From: Sideroxyarcus sp.
GTDB lineage: Bacteria > Pseudomonadota > Gammaproteobacteria > Burkholderiales > Gallionellaceae
Assembly: GCA_030651895.1 (NCBI GenBank)
Contig: JAUSBR010000002.1
Location: forward strand, 1-64,000
Direction: 5' to 3'
Length of the DNA: 64,000 nucleotides
The notes under the pieces were generated by a model, which saw only the letters and a list, made by a program, of their open reading frames with translations, searched no databases and was not told the DNA's origin. Shown in pieces: positions 38,267 to 49,699 of the stretch. Numbering within the stretch: the stretch's first letter is position 1; every line of letters starts with the position of its first letter. Position numbers and translations under genes: made by a program.

Positions 38267-38283
38267 GGGGCATGGACGCCCCC
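38266..38283 (-). terminator. GC hairpin between folE2 and htpG
   Basis: GGGGGC-GTCCAT-GCCCCC forms a perfect 6-bp GC stem 8 bp after the folE2 stop. It lacks a T-tract (followed by CTTGAAATT), so intrinsic termination is doubtful. It abuts the htpG -35 box and may separate the two transcripts. Confidence 0.45.
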
Positions 38284-38290
38284 TGAACAC

Positions 38291-39088
38291 TTAGCCCTGT
38301 GTCTTGTCGCGCTCGATCAGTGCGTATGCGGAATGGTTATGGATGGATTCGAAGTTCTCGGACTCGACGGTATAAGCCTCGATACGGTCGTCAGCATTCA
38401 GCACTGCTGCCACGTCGCGCACCATATCTTCGACGAACTTGGGATTGTCGTAGGCGCGCTCGGTGACGAATTTCTCGTCCGGGCGCTTGAGCAGACCGTA
38501 CAGTTCGCTCGATGCATGATCCTCGGCAAAGCGCACCACTTCCTCGATCCACACCGAACTGCGGGTACGCACAGTGAGGGTGACATGCGAACGCTGGTTG
38601 TGCGCACCGCGGTCGGAGATCTCTTTCGAGCAGGGGCACAGGCTGGTCACCGGGATCAGCACCTTCATGGTGAAGCGGTATGCGCCGTCAACCACCTCGC
38701 CGATGAAGGTCACGTCGTAGTCCAGCATGCTCTGCACGCCGGAGACCGGCGCGATCTTGTTGACGAAATAGGGGAAGGACATCTCGATGTAGCCGGACTT
38801 CGCTTCCAGCTTCTCCACCATCTCGCGCAGGATGCTCTCGAACGACTCCACCGAAATCTCGCGCCCGTGCTGGTTCAGGATCTGCACGAAGCGAGACATG
38901 TGCGTGCCCTTGAAGTTGTGCGGCAAATGCACGTACATATTGAAGGTGGCGATGGTGTGCTGCACGCCCAAACTCTTGTCCTTGACCTGGATCGGGTGGC
39001 GAATGCTCTTGATGCCGACCTTGTTGATCGCCAGTTGGCGGGTATCGGCACTGTTTTGCACGTCGGCGATGGGCTTGGCGGAAGTCAT
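38291..39088 (-). CDS. folE2: GTP cyclohydrolase IB (FolE2)
   Basis: FolE2 makes 7,8-dihydroneopterin triphosphate from GTP, the entry to folate and queuosine synthesis. The 265-residue protein has the GCYH-IB motifs ([59 protein letters not shown]). The metal-site Cys is in LCPCSKE. This enzyme works with metals other than zinc and replaces FolE in zinc-poor cells. A TATAAT at 39119-39124 (minus strand) is a likely -10. Confidence 0.96.
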   Translation of the reverse strand: MTSAKPIADVQNSADTRQLAINKVGIKSIRHPIQVKDKSLGVQHTIATFNMYVHLPHNFKGTHMSRFVQILNQHGREISVESFESILREMVEKLEAKSGYIEMSFPYFVNKIAPVSGVQSMLDYDVTFIGEVVDGAYRFTMKVLIPVTSLCPCSKEISDRGAHNQRSHVTLTVRTRSSVWIEEVVRFAEDHASSELYGLLKRPDEKFVTERAYDNPKFVEDMVRDVAAVLNADDRIEAYTVESENFESIHNHSAYALIERDKTQG

Positions 39089-39163
39089 ATCGATGTCTCT
39101 ATAGTGATGTCTGTGGTTGGATTATACCCATTGTCCGACTATTTTTGTCGGGCAATATTGACC

Positions 39164-41002
39164 TTATATTCTTTCTCGTATGCTGCGGGCGATGCCATTG
39201 GCATCCAGCCCGCAATCGGCCAGCATCTGCACCGGATCGCCCTGTTCAACGAACACATCGGGCAAGCCCAGATGCAGCATACCCACAGGGATGCCATGCC
39301 TGGCCAGACATTCTGCCACGGCACTACCCGCCCCGCCCTGTATGGTGTTCTCTTCCACCGTCACCAGCAGATCGTGAGTGCGTGCCAACTGCAGCACCAG
39401 TTCCACATCCAGCGGCTTGACGAAGCGCATGTTGGCGACCGTGGCATCGAGCTGCTCGGCGGCTTGCAGCGAGGCTGCCAGCATGGAGCCGAATGACAGG
39501 ATGGCGACCTTGCGGCCGTTGCGCCTGATCTCGCCCTTGCCGACCAGCAGGCTGTGCAGGCTCTTCTCCACCGCCACACCCGGTCCGGTGCCGCGCGGAT
39601 AGCGCACCGCGCTGGGGGTGTCGAGCTTGAACGCGGTGGAAAGCATCTGCCGGCATTCGTTCTCGTCGGCGGGCGCCATCACCGTCATGTTCGGGATGCA
39701 GCGCAGATAGCTAAGATCGAAACAGCCCGCATGCGTCGCGCCGTCCGCGCCGACCAGACCGCCGCGGTCGATGGCAAGCACCACCGGCAGATTCTGGATG
39801 GCGACGTCGTGGATGAGCTGGTCGTAGGCGCGCTGCAGGAAGGTGGAATAGATCGCCACCACCGGCTTGAAACCGTCGCAGGCCAGTCCAGCGGCAAAGG
39901 TGAGCGCATGCTGCTCGGCGATGCCGACATCGAAATAGCGCTGCGGATATTTCTCGGCGAACTCGACCATGCCGGAGCCTTCGCACATCGCCGGGGTGAT
40001 GCCGACCAGTCGTTCGTCATGCGCGGCCATGTCGCAGAGCCAGTCGCCAAACAGCTGGGTGTAGCTGACCTTGCCGGCGGGCTTGGCGGTGATGCCATGG
40101 TCGGGATCGAACTTGCCGACACCGTGATACAGCACGCAGTCTTCTTCCGCCAGTGCATAACCCTTGCCCTTCTGCGTGACGATGTGCAGGAACTGCGGGC
40201 CTTCGAGTTTGCGAATGTTGCCCAGCGTATCGACCAGCACATCGAGGTCGTGTCCGTCGATGGGGCCGATGTAGTTGAAGCCGAACTCCTCGAACAGCGT
40301 GCCGGGCGTGACCATGCCTTTCATGTGTTCCTCGGCGCGCTTGGCGAACTCCAGCACCGGCGGCATGCCCTTGAGCATCTTCTCGCTGCCTTTGCGCATC
40401 GCGGCATAGAAGCGGCCCGACATCAGTTTGGCAAGGTAGTTGTTAAGCGCGCCGACCGGGCGCGAGATCGACATGTCGTTGTCGTTGAGGATCACCAGCA
40501 GGTTGGCATCCATCGCGCCCGCGTTGTTGAGTGCTTCGAACGCCATGCCGCCGGTCAATGCGCCATCGCCGATGATGGCGACGGAACGGTTGTCCTTGCC
40601 GGCCAGCCGCGAAGCCACAGCCATGCCGAGCGCGGCGGAGATCGAGGTGCTGGAATGGCCGGTGCCGAAGGCGTCGTATTCGCTCTCGTTGCGCTTGGGA
40701 AAACCGGAGATGCCGCCCGCCATGCGCAGACCGCCCATCGCCTCGCGGCGACCGGTGAGTATCTTGTGCGCGTAGGTCTGGTGACCGACATCCCACACCA
40801 GCCGGTCATCCGGCGTGTTGTAGATGTAGTGCAGTGCGACGGTGAGTTCGATGGTGCCGAGATTGGAGGAGAGATGACCGCCGGTCTTGCTCACCGACTC
40901 GACCAGGAAGGCGCGCAACTCATCCGCCAGTTGCGGCAACCGGTCGCGCTCCAGCTTGCGCAGGTCGTCGGGGGAATCTATGGTTTGCAGTAGCGGATAC
41001 AT
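39164..41002 (-). CDS. dxs: 1-Deoxy-D-xylulose-5-phosphate synthase
   Basis: DXS condenses pyruvate and glyceraldehyde 3-phosphate, the first step of the MEP isoprenoid pathway. The 612-residue protein has the N-terminal TPP domain ([33 protein letters not shown]), the central pyrimidine-binding domain ([35 protein letters not shown]) and a C-terminal transketolase domain. ATG 41002 overlaps the ispA stop (TGATG). A near-perfect hairpin (39130-39156) follows the stop. Confidence 0.98.
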   Translation of the reverse strand: MYPLLQTIDSPDDLRKLERDRLPQLADELRAFLVESVSKTGGHLSSNLGTIELTVALHYIYNTPDDRLVWDVGHQTYAHKILTGRREAMGGLRMAGGISGFPKRNESEYDAFGTGHSSTSISAALGMAVASRLAGKDNRSVAIIGDGALTGGMAFEALNNAGAMDANLLVILNDNDMSISRPVGALNNYLAKLMSGRFYAAMRKGSEKMLKGMPPVLEFAKRAEEHMKGMVTPGTLFEEFGFNYIGPIDGHDLDVLVDTLGNIRKLEGPQFLHIVTQKGKGYALAEEDCVLYHGVGKFDPDHGITAKPAGKVSYTQLFGDWLCDMAAHDERLVGITPAMCEGSGMVEFAEKYPQRYFDVGIAEQHALTFAAGLACDGFKPVVAIYSTFLQRAYDQLIHDVAIQNLPVVLAIDRGGLVGADGATHAGCFDLSYLRCIPNMTVMAPADENECRQMLSTAFKLDTPSAVRYPRGTGPGVAVEKSLHSLLVGKGEIRRNGRKVAILSFGSMLAASLQAAEQLDATVANMRFVKPLDVELVLQLARTHDLLVTVEENTIQGGAGSAVAECLARHGIPVGMLHLGLPDVFVEQGDPVQMLADCGLDANGIARSIRERI

Positions 41003-41892
41003 CAATACTTTCTCATCACGATGAAGTCGGCCAGCTCGCGCAGACGTTGCGCCCTGTCACCGAATTCAACCAGGTTATCCATCGCTTCCTGCTGCAGTTC
41101 CGCCGCCATCTTCTTCGCGGACTGAACGCCGAGCAGGGTCACATAGGTGGGCTTGTCGTTGTCGGCATCCTTGCCCGCGGTCTTGCCCAGCGTGGCGGTG
41201 TCAGCCTCGCTGTCGAGCACATCGTCCACCACCTGGAAGGCCAGACCGATGCACTTGCCGTAGCGGTCGAGTTTGTCGAGTTGTGACTGCTCCAGATCAC
41301 CGCAGTGCGCTCCCAGCAGGATGGCGGCGCGGATCAGCGCGCCGGTCTTGTGGATGTGCATCTGCTCCAGTTCCGGCAGCGTGAGCTGTTTGCCGACGCT
41401 GGCGAGGTCGATGGCCTGCCCGCCGGCCATGCCGCGCGAACCGGAGGCTACGGCCAGCAGTTTCACCATCTGCAACTGTTTGGCAGCATCGCCACTGAGA
41501 GGATGTTCGGACAGCAACTGGAACGCCAGGCTTTGCAGCGCATCGCCCACCAGCAGCGCGGTGGCCTCATCGTATTCGACATGGCAGGTCGGCTTGCCGC
41601 GGCGCAGCACGTCGTCGTCCATGCACGGCATGTCGTCGTGCACCAGCGAATAGGCATGGATGAGTTCGACCGCGGCGGCGGCGATGCCGACGCGCTCGAT
41701 CGGCGCACCACTCAATTCACCGGCAGCATAGGCCAGCAGAGGGCGCACGCGCTTGCCGCCGTCCAGCACGCTGTAACGCATCGCGGCATGCAGGCGCTGC
41801 GGCGTAACATCAGCCTGCGGCAGCAGGCGTTTCAACACATCTTCAAAACGGGATTGATGGGTGGATACCCAGGAAGGAAAATCGGACATCAT
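41002..41892 (-). CDS. ispA: Polyprenyl (farnesyl) diphosphate synthase
   Basis: IspA makes farnesyl diphosphate from isopentenyl and dimethylallyl units. The 296-residue protein has both Asp-rich motifs, [20 protein letters not shown] (FARM) and [13 protein letters not shown] (SARM), and the [13 protein letters not shown] segment. ATG 41892 overlaps the xseB stop (TGATG) and the stop overlaps dxs, so xseB-ispA-dxs is one coupled operon, as in many Proteobacteria. Confidence 0.97.
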   Translation of the reverse strand: MMSDFPSWVSTHQSRFEDVLKRLLPQADVTPQRLHAAMRYSVLDGGKRVRPLLAYAAGELSGAPIERVGIAAAAVELIHAYSLVHDDMPCMDDDVLRRGKPTCHVEYDEATALLVGDALQSLAFQLLSEHPLSGDAAKQLQMVKLLAVASGSRGMAGGQAIDLASVGKQLTLPELEQMHIHKTGALIRAAILLGAHCGDLEQSQLDKLDRYGKCIGLAFQVVDDVLDSEADTATLGKTAGKDADNDKPTYVTLLGVQSAKKMAAELQQEAMDNLVEFGDRAQRLRELADFIVMRKY

Positions 41893-42134
41893 CAGTCTTT
41901 GTTCGCATCGCCCGATGCGGCGAGATCCTTGAGCGTGCCCTCTTCCAGCACGCGCACTTGCTGCTGCGCATCATCCAGACGGGAACGGCAGAACGAGAGC
42001 AGTTCCGCACCGCGCTTGTAGGCGGCCAGCGAGTCTTCCAGCGGCAGTTTGCCCGACTCCATGTCCGCCACCACCTGTTCCAACTCGGTCAGCGCCGCTT
42101 CGAAACTCTGTGTTTTACCGGGTTTTGCCGCCAT
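41892..42134 (-). CDS. xseB: Exodeoxyribonuclease VII small subunit
   Basis: The 80-residue protein is helical, with the XseB pattern FEAALTELEQVVADMESGKLPLEDSLAAYKRG and CRSRLDDAQQQV. It forms the multi-copy small subunit of the single-strand exonuclease VII with XseA (not in this window). ATG 42134 gives the usual length; ATG 42146 would add four residues. It is the first gene of the xseB-ispA-dxs operon and is divergent from the Rieske oxygenase gene. Confidence 0.95.
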   Translation of the reverse strand: MAAKPGKTQSFEAALTELEQVVADMESGKLPLEDSLAAYKRGAELLSFCRSRLDDAQQQVRVLEEGTLKDLAASGDANKD

Positions 42135-42277
42135 CTCGATTCCCATGTGCACCCAAATCTGCGTAAGGGGCGCATTTTACCCAAGCGACAGACACAGGGC
42201 CAATTTTTATTGCCCCCCCATCTGATTTCGGGGACAATCCCAGCCCCTAAAAACGGTATTCACAGAAAGACGTGGGT

Positions 42278-43384
42278 ATGTCCGAAATCGCCAAAACCAA
42301 ACAATTCGATCCCGTTTCCGCGCAGCCGCCGCTGCGCTGGTATTTCGATCCGAAAGTGCTGGAGATCGAGCAGCGCGTGCTGCTGGACGCCGGCCCGCTC
42401 TATGTCGGCCATGAACTGATGGTGCCGAATCTCGGCGATTACCATGTGATCGACTGGATGAACAAGGCCAAGATGCTGGTGCGCAACGAGAGCGGCGTCG
42501 AGCTGCTGTCCAACATCTGCCGCCACCGCCAGGCCACCATGCTGGAAGGGCGCGGCACAGCCAAGAACATCGTGTGCCCGCTGCACCGCTGGACCTACAA
42601 GAACGACGGCGAGCTGATCGGCGCGCCGCACTTCCCGAACAATCCCTGCCTGCACCTGAACAAAACCCCGCTGCAGAACTGGAAAGGCCTGCTGTTCGCG
42701 GGTAAGCGCGACATCGCCAAAGACCTGGCCAACATGCCCGCCTTCGACGAGATCGACTTCTCCGGTTACATGCTGGACCGCGTGGAGATCGACGAATACA
42801 ACTTCAACTGGAAGACCTTCATCGAGGTCTATCAGGAGGACTACCACGTTGTCCCCTTCCATCCCGGACTGGGACAGTTGGTGAATTGCGACGACCTCAA
42901 CTGGACCTTCGGCGAGAACTTCAGTGTGCAGACCGTGGGCATCAACGACCTGCACAAGAAGGCGGGCAGCCCGGTCTACGAACAATGGGCCAAGCAGATC
43001 GACCGCTACAGCAAGGGCGCGACGCCGAAGTACGGCGCGATCTGGCTGACCTACTACCCCAACATCACGGTCGAGTGGTATCCGAATACGCTGGTGGTGA
43101 GCACCGTGGTGCCGCGCGATGCGGATCATTGCGCCAACATCGTGGAGTTCTACTATCCCGAGGACATCGTGCTGTTCGAGCGCGAATACATCGAGGCCGA
43201 GAAGAAGGCCTACCGCGAGACGGCGGTGGAGGACGACATCATCTGTCTGCGCATGCATGAGGGCCGCCGCGCCCTGTACAAACAGGGTGTCGAGGAAGTC
43301 GGCCCCTACCAGTCGCCGACCGAAGACGGCATGCTGCATTACCACGAGTGGCTGCTGCGGAATCTCGGACCGCACCTGAAATAG
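42278..43384 (+). CDS. Rieske non-heme iron oxygenase alpha subunit-like protein
   Basis: The 368-residue protein has a Rieske domain (about residues 40-145) with the pair C-x-H...C-x2-H: NICRHRQATM and NIVCPLHRWTY. A catalytic SRPBCC domain follows with the mononuclear-iron motif EDYHVVPFHPG (DxxHx4H) after NFNWKTFIEVYQ. This is the layout of ring-hydroxylating oxygenase alpha subunits and choline-monooxygenase relatives. No beta subunit, ferredoxin or reductase gene is adjacent. The substrate is unknown; its place divergent from xseB-ispA-dxs may hint at an isoprenoid-derived or membrane-lipid substrate (inference). Confidence 0.87.
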   Translation: MSEIAKTKQFDPVSAQPPLRWYFDPKVLEIEQRVLLDAGPLYVGHELMVPNLGDYHVIDWMNKAKMLVRNESGVELLSNICRHRQATMLEGRGTAKNIVCPLHRWTYKNDGELIGAPHFPNNPCLHLNKTPLQNWKGLLFAGKRDIAKDLANMPAFDEIDFSGYMLDRVEIDEYNFNWKTFIEVYQEDYHVVPFHPGLGQLVNCDDLNWTFGENFSVQTVGINDLHKKAGSPVYEQWAKQIDRYSKGATPKYGAIWLTYYPNITVEWYPNTLVVSTVVPRDADHCANIVEFYYPEDIVLFEREYIEAEKKAYRETAVEDDIICLRMHEGRRALYKQGVEEVGPYQSPTEDGMLHYHEWLLRNLGPHLK

Positions 43385-43388
43385 CATA

Positions 43389-44243
43389 GTGGGCTCGTTA
43401 TGGATGCTGTTTGCAGGATTGATGTTCGCCTGCATGGGAGTGCTGGTCAAACTCGGCGCTGAACGTTTCTCCAGTGACGAACTGGTCTTCTACCGCTCGC
43501 TCTTCAGCCTGCTCATCGTGTACGCGATGCTGCACCGTGCAAAAGTGAAACTCTCCACCCGCCACTGGCAGGGCCACCTGTGGCGCGGCCTTTCCGGCAC
43601 GATCGCGATGCTGCTGTTCTTCCACTGCATCACCGTGCTGCCGCTGGCCACCGCCATCACGCTCAACTACACCTCATCTCTGTTCATCTCGGCTTTGACG
43701 GTGCTGGTGCTGAAAGAGAAGTTCCACATGCCGCTCAGCAGCGCACTGGCGGTCGGCTTCGTCGGCGTGGTGCTGTTGCTGCATCCCACGCTCGAGCAGG
43801 ACCAGTTCGCCAGCGGTCTGCTGGGACTGGGCTCAGGCTTCCTCGCCGCCATCGCCCTGCTCAATGTGCGCCAGCTGGGGATACTGGGCGAACCCGGGGT
43901 GCGCGTAGTGTTCTATTTCAACCTGATCGCCACCTTTGCCAGCGGCATCTGGATGTTGCCGGGCACGCTGCACCCGGTCGCCCTGGCCGACCTGCCGTTG
44001 CTGGTCGCGCTCGGCGCCTCCGCCACTTTAGCGCAGCTCGCCATGACCCGCGCCTACCGCACCGGCCACACGCTGGTGGTCGGCAGTCTGGCCTACAGCA
44101 CCATCGTGTTCTCGGCCCTGTTCGGCCTGTTGCTGTGGCAGGAACTGCTGAGTCTGAGCGCCTGGCTCGGCATCGCGCTCATCATCGCCAGCGGCATGTT
44201 AAGCTTGCGTCTGGGTGCAACCAACACTGGGATAAGCAAATGA
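43389..44243 (+). CDS. DMT-superfamily (EamA) transporter
   Basis: The 284-residue membrane protein has about ten hydrophobic segments and two EamA repeats (FAGLMFACMGVLVKLGAERF; GLGSGFLAAIALLNVRQLG). Members export amino acids or other small metabolites; the substrate is unknown. The GTG 43389 start lies 4 bp after the oxygenase stop; ATG 43404 is an alternative. The stop overlaps the next gene by ATGA, so the oxygenase, transporter and STAS-like protein are probably one operon. Confidence 0.85.
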   Translation: MGSLWMLFAGLMFACMGVLVKLGAERFSSDELVFYRSLFSLLIVYAMLHRAKVKLSTRHWQGHLWRGLSGTIAMLLFFHCITVLPLATAITLNYTSSLFISALTVLVLKEKFHMPLSSALAVGFVGVVLLLHPTLEQDQFASGLLGLGSGFLAAIALLNVRQLGILGEPGVRVVFYFNLIATFASGIWMLPGTLHPVALADLPLLVALGASATLAQLAMTRAYRTGHTLVVGSLAYSTIVFSALFGLLLWQELLSLSAWLGIALIIASGMLSLRLGATNTGISK

Positions 44244-44587
44244 TCACCATCGAAGAAAAGAGCAATCTGGTCAACATCGCCGTCATGGGCGAATTCTCCA
44301 TCACCGATTTCAAGCAGTTCGAGGAACACGCGCTGTACAAACTCAAGGGCGGCGGCAAGATCAACCTGCTGTTCGATCTGCGCGGCATGCTGTCCTACAC
44401 CCCGGATGTGGCCTGGGAAGAGATCAAGTTCTTCAGCCGCGAGCACAACCACGATTTCAGCAAAATCGCCGTCGTCACCGACGACCAATGGCTGACCTGG
44501 CAGGCTTGGCTGTCGCGCCTGTTCGTGGATGCGGACATCCGCGCCTTCGGTGATTACGCACAAGCGCAGGACTGGGCCCAGCAATAA
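44240..44587 (+). CDS. SpoIIAA/STAS-like protein
   Basis: The 115-residue cytoplasmic protein resembles the SpoIIAA-like/DUF3478 fold (NIAVMGEFSITDFKQFEEHA, KINLLFDLRGMLSYTPDVAW, KIAVVTDDQWLTW). These single-domain proteins may bind lipids or small ligands, and the canonical phosphorylatable Ser motif is not obvious. It is coupled to the DMT transporter gene by ATGA. Confidence 0.78.
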   Translation: MITIEEKSNLVNIAVMGEFSITDFKQFEEHALYKLKGGGKINLLFDLRGMLSYTPDVAWEEIKFFSREHNHDFSKIAVVTDDQWLTWQAWLSRLFVDADIRAFGDYAQAQDWAQQ

Positions 44588-44610
44588 TCCTCCCGGCGCA
44601 GCCAGACCAG

Positions 44611-44979
44611 ATGAGTGCCCGCAAACCGTTTGCGACCGTCTCGCTGGCTTTGGCCTTGTCGGCCTGCGTCGTCGTTCCGGTTGAAGACGAAGTCGCCGCA
44701 TCCTCCTGCGACACCTATACCAAAAGCATGACGCTCAAAACGGTCACCGCCAATGGCGGCGGCCTGCATTGCCGTGATGAGGCCTGCCTTGCCGTGATAC
44801 TCGCGGTATCCGCAGGCAGCTTCATCGTCTCGGGCAGCATCGTGCTGACCAACAACACCGTACATTGGCTGGAATATCAGGGCAGCTGCGACGACAGTTT
44901 CCTGAACACCACCAAACAGCGCTTCCTCGACTCGCTGGACGATCCCAAGCCAGTCCCAGCAAACTGGCAGACACAATAA
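44611..44979 (+). CDS. Small putative lipoprotein, unknown
   Basis: The 122-residue product begins MSARKPFATVSLALALSAC, with a lipobox (LSAC), so it is probably lipid-anchored. Four further Cys (SSCDTYT, LHCRDEAC, GSCDDSF) could form two disulfides. A central hydrophobic stretch (LAVILAVSAGSFIVSGSIVL, about residues 60-79) could be a membrane segment. No family was recognised. An intrinsic terminator follows at once. Confidence 0.7.
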   Translation: MSARKPFATVSLALALSACVVVPVEDEVAASSCDTYTKSMTLKTVTANGGGLHCRDEACLAVILAVSAGSFIVSGSIVLTNNTVHWLEYQGSCDDSFLNTTKQRFLDSLDDPKPVPANWQTQ

Positions 44980-45006
44980 AAAAGCCCGCATCTCTGCGGG
45001 CTTTTT
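44979..45006. terminator. Bidirectional intrinsic terminator between the lipoprotein gene and rpmG
   Basis: The stem AAAAAGCCCGCA-TCTC-TGCGGGCTTTTT is 12 bp and perfect, with flanking A and T tracts. It sits on the stop of the lipoprotein gene and 21 bp after the rpmG stop, serving both converging transcripts. Confidence 0.93.
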
Positions 45007-45026
45007 GAATTCCACCGGAGCCGAAA

Positions 45027-45194
45027 TTACTTCAGCTTGGTTTCCTTGTATGCAACGTGCTTGCGTGCCACCGGGTCGAACTTCATGAATTCAAGTTTCT
45101 CCGGAGTGGTGCGCTTGTTCTTGTTGGTGGTATAGAAATGCCCCGTACCAGCGGAGGATTCCAGTTTGATCTTTTCGCGTGCGCCTTTTGCCAC
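45027..45194 (-). CDS. rpmG: 50S ribosomal protein L33
   Basis: A 55-residue basic protein starts at GTG 45194, with GGAG upstream: [16 protein letters not shown] (first codon read as Met) and ending [11 protein letters not shown]. This is the Cys-free form of L33 ([17 protein letters not shown]), which does not need zinc. It lies 12 bp after rpmB in the usual rpmB-rpmG operon. Confidence 0.96.
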   Translation of the reverse strand: MAKGAREKIKLESSAGTGHFYTTNKNKRTTPEKLEFMKFDPVARKHVAYKETKLK

Positions 45195-45206
45195 AGTAAT
45201 TCTCCT

Positions 45207-45443
45207 TTAGATCTTCTCGCCGCGGGCACGCATTTCGAACAGGACGGCGTCGATGCCGTTCTTGTCGATGGTGCGCAGTGCAGCATTGGTCAGGCGCAAA
45301 GACACCCAACGGTTTTCAGACTCAACCCACAAGCGGCGGCGTTGCAGATTCGGCAAGAAGCGGCGCTTGGTTTTATTGTTTGCATGGGAGATGTTGTTGC
45401 CCACCATGGGCTTCTTCCCGGTTACTTGACAGACGCGTGCCAT
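45207..45443 (-). CDS. rpmB: 50S ribosomal protein L28
   Basis: The 78-residue protein starts [20 protein letters not shown] and continues [20 protein letters not shown], the standard L28 pattern. Only one Cys remains, so the zinc-binding CxxC form is absent. ATG 45443 follows GGAGTG. A promoter lies 36-64 bp upstream, and rpmG follows. Confidence 0.97.
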   Translation of the reverse strand: MARVCQVTGKKPMVGNNISHANNKTKRRFLPNLQRRRLWVESENRWVSLRLTNAALRTIDKNGIDAVLFEMRARGEKI

Positions 45444-45478
45444 GACAATCACTCCAACCATTTTTCAAAGAGGCGCGG

Positions 45479-45507
45479 ATTCTACATAAACACCCGCAAA
45501 GACACAA
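45479..45507 (-). promoter_or_regulatory. Promoter of rpmB-rpmG
   Basis: On the minus strand -10 TAGAAT (45479-45484) and -35 TTGTGT (45502-45507) are 17 bp apart, followed by the GC-rich discriminator CCGCGCC typical of ribosomal genes. It lies just after the hisD stop. Confidence 0.65.
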
Positions 45508-45516
45508 CCCAAAGTT

Positions 45517-46815
45517 TCATTTCCCTTTTCTATAGAGGGCCGACTGGGCGTGAGCCTGCAAACCCTCACCAAAAGCCAGCACCGAGGCGATTTCGCCCAG
45601 ATTTTGGGCTCCCTGGGGGGAAACCTGGATCAGGCTGCTGCGTTTCTGGAAGTCATAGACCCCCAGCGGCGAGGAAAAACGCGCCGTTCCGGAGGTCGGC
45701 AGCACATGATTCGGGCCCGCGCAGTAGTCCCCCAGCGATTCGGAAGTGTAACGCCCCATAAAGATGGCACCGGCATGCTTGAGCTTGTGCAGCCAGGTCT
45801 GCGGGTCGCCTACGGACAGTTCCAGATGCTCCGGGGCGATGCGGTTGCTGATGCGGCAGGCTTCGTCCAGGTCGGCGACATGGATCAGCGCGCCGCGGTT
45901 CTCCAATGCGGTCCGGATGATGTCCTTGCGCGGCATCTGTTCCAGCAGCTTGTCGGCGCTCTTGACCACGGCCTCGATGAAAGCCGCATCCGGTGACAGC
46001 AGGATGGCCTGCGCCAGTTCGTCGTGTTCGGCCTGCGAAAAAAGATCCATCGCCACCCAGTCCGGATCGGTCTTGCCGTCGCAGATCACGAGGATCTCGG
46101 ACGGGCCGGCGATCATGTCGATGCCGCAGACGCCGAACACGCGGCGTTTGGCGGAAGCCACATAGGCATTGCCGGGGCCGACGACCTTGTCCACCTTGGG
46201 GATGCTCGCCGTACCGTAAGCCAGCGCCGCCACCGCTTGCGCGCCGCCGATGGTAAACACGCGATCCACGCCGGACAGGTGCGCCGCCGCCAGCACCAGC
46301 TGGTTCTTCACGCCGTCCGGCGTGGGCACCACCATGATGAGCTCGGCCACGCCCGCCACCTTGGCCGGCAGGGCATTCATCAGCACGGAAGAGGGATAGG
46401 CCGCCTTGCCGCCGGGCACATACAGACCGACGCGGTCCAGCGGGGTGACCTGCTGGCCGAGCATGGTGCCGTCTTCGTCGAGATAGTTCCAGGAGACCTG
46501 GATCTGTTTCTTGTGGTATTCGGTCACCCGGTGCGCGGCTTTTTCCAGCGCGGACTTCTGGTCGGCAGGCAGACCGTCAAACGCCGCCTTCAGTTCGGAC
46601 TTTGGCAATTCCATCGCTGCAGCATCGGCCAGCGGCAGACGGTCGAACTTGCGCGTGTATTCCAGCACGGCGGCATCGCCGCGCAGCTTGACGTCGGCGA
46701 TGATGGCCGCGACGGTCGCTTCCAGTTTCTCGTCGGCAGTCTCTTCGAAGGCCAACAACTTGCTCAGCCGCGCATCGAAGTCGGCCTGTTGGGTGGATAG
46801 TCTCGTGATGTTCAC
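45517..46815 (-). CDS. hisD: Histidinol dehydrogenase
   Basis: HisD oxidises L-histidinol to histidine in two NAD-dependent steps. The 432-residue protein has [20 protein letters not shown], the signature [16 protein letters not shown] and [14 protein letters not shown], and zinc-site His residues in SQAEHDE and GPNHVLP. It overlaps hisG by ATGA. The usual next gene hisC is not present; rpmB follows. Confidence 0.97.
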   Translation of the reverse strand: MNITRLSTQQADFDARLSKLLAFEETADEKLEATVAAIIADVKLRGDAAVLEYTRKFDRLPLADAAAMELPKSELKAAFDGLPADQKSALEKAAHRVTEYHKKQIQVSWNYLDEDGTMLGQQVTPLDRVGLYVPGGKAAYPSSVLMNALPAKVAGVAELIMVVPTPDGVKNQLVLAAAHLSGVDRVFTIGGAQAVAALAYGTASIPKVDKVVGPGNAYVASAKRRVFGVCGIDMIAGPSEILVICDGKTDPDWVAMDLFSQAEHDELAQAILLSPDAAFIEAVVKSADKLLEQMPRKDIIRTALENRGALIHVADLDEACRISNRIAPEHLELSVGDPQTWLHKLKHAGAIFMGRYTSESLGDYCAGPNHVLPTSGTARFSSPLGVYDFQKRSSLIQVSPQGAQNLGEIASVLAFGEGLQAHAQSALYRKGK

Positions 46816-47447
46816 TTTACGGCTCCGGCAAAAGCATCCAGCATGGGTTGTATCGTTGCCCGCTTGAGTTTCAGCGAGGCCTGGTTCACCACCAGACGCG
46901 AGGATATCTGCACGATCTCTTCCACTGCCTTGAGGTCGTTGGCCTTCAGGGTGGCACCGCTGCTCACCAGGTCGACGATGGCATCGGACAGGCCCACCAG
47001 CGGCGCCAGCTCCATGGAGCCGTACAGTTTGATGAGGTCGACGTGCACGCCCTTGGAAGCGAAGTGCTCGCGCGCCGTCTTCACATATTTGGTCGCCACG
47101 CGCAGACGCGCGCCCTGTTTAACTGCCGACTCGTAATCAAAGCCGTTGCGCACCGCGACCATCATGCGGCACTTGGCGATGTTCAGATCCAGCGGCTGGT
47201 ACAAGCCCTCGCCGCCGTGTTCGTTGAGCACGTCCTTGCCCGCCACGCCCATGTCCGCCGCGCCGTATTGCACGTAGGTCGGCACATCGGAAGCGCGCAC
47301 GATGATCAGGCGCACATCGGCACGGTTGGTCGGCAGGATGAGCTTGCGCGAAGACTCCGGGTCTTCCAGCGGCGTGATCCCCGCGGCTTTCAGCAGCGGC
47401 AGGGTCTCTTCGAAGATGCGGCCTTTGGATAAGGCGATGGTGATCAT
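46812..47447 (-). CDS. hisG: ATP phosphoribosyltransferase, short form (HisGS)
   Basis: HisG starts histidine synthesis by joining ATP and PRPP. At 211 residues it is the short form, which lacks the C-terminal regulatory domain and needs a HisZ partner (not in this window). Motifs: [31 protein letters not shown] and the PRPP loop region ETGATLKAN-like [12 protein letters not shown]. It follows murA by 15 bp and overlaps hisD. Confidence 0.96.
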   Translation of the reverse strand: MITIALSKGRIFEETLPLLKAAGITPLEDPESSRKLILPTNRADVRLIIVRASDVPTYVQYGAADMGVAGKDVLNEHGGEGLYQPLDLNIAKCRMMVAVRNGFDYESAVKQGARLRVATKYVKTAREHFASKGVHVDLIKLYGSMELAPLVGLSDAIVDLVSSGATLKANDLKAVEEIVQISSRLVVNQASLKLKRATIQPMLDAFAGAVK

Positions 47448-47462
47448 TTCTTCAACTTTCTC

Positions 47463-49032
<1,570 letters not shown>

Positions 49033-49036
<4 letters not shown>

Positions 49037-49680
49037 TTCGACTCTGCTTTCTGTGCCACGGCAGCGTTGTCCGCCGCCGCCTTGTTCTTGTCGACCAGCG
49101 TCTTGATCAGGCCGTCGATGCCGACTTGCTGAATCTGGTCAGCGAAGGTGCCGCGATAACTGGTCACCAGACTCACCCCCTCCACGGTCAGATCGTACAC
49201 CTTCCAGCCGGTCGGTGTCTTTTCCATGTCGTAATCCACCATGATCGGCTGCTGCGACCCCGGCTTGATGATTTCGGTCTTGATGGTCACTTCGGTTGCA
49301 CCGCTGTCCAGCTTGGCCGGCCTGACTTCGATGATCTGGTCGCGATAGGAAGTGAACGCCTTGGTGTAGGTGCGCACCAGCAGTATGCGGAACTCCGACT
49401 GCAGGGCCTGTTTCTGCTCGGGCGTGGCGACGCGCCAACCCTTGCCCACGGCCAGCTTGGTCATGCGCTCGAAGTTGAAATGCGGCAGCACCTTGGCATC
49501 CACCAGCTCCAGCATCTTCTTCTGGTTGCCCGCGCGCAGCTCCTTGTCGGCGCGCACGATGTCGAGCACCTCGCGCACCGTTTCCTTGATCAGCACATCG
49601 GGCGCGGGCGGTTCGGCGCGCGCAACAGACGCCGCAAACAGCAGCCAGGCACCACAAAACAACGCGATAGTCTTTTTCAT
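49033..49680 (-). CDS. mlaC: Periplasmic phospholipid-binding protein MlaC
   Basis: The 215-residue protein has a signal peptide (ending ASVARAEPP) and the MlaC fold: FNFERMTKLAVGKGWR, RTYTKAFTSYRDQ, GWKVYDLTVEGVSLVTSYR. It carries phospholipids between the outer-membrane MlaA complex and MlaFEDB. ATG 49680 gives the signal peptide; a longer frame was rejected. Confidence 0.94.
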
Positions 49681-49699
49681 GTCAGATGTTTTCCGGTTA

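Noticed and set aside
39130-39156. Hairpin ATTGTCCGAC/GTCGGGCAAT after dxs as a terminator
   Set aside because: The stem is good (one mismatch) but no T-tract follows on the minus strand; it overlaps the probable folE2 promoter, so the role is unclear.
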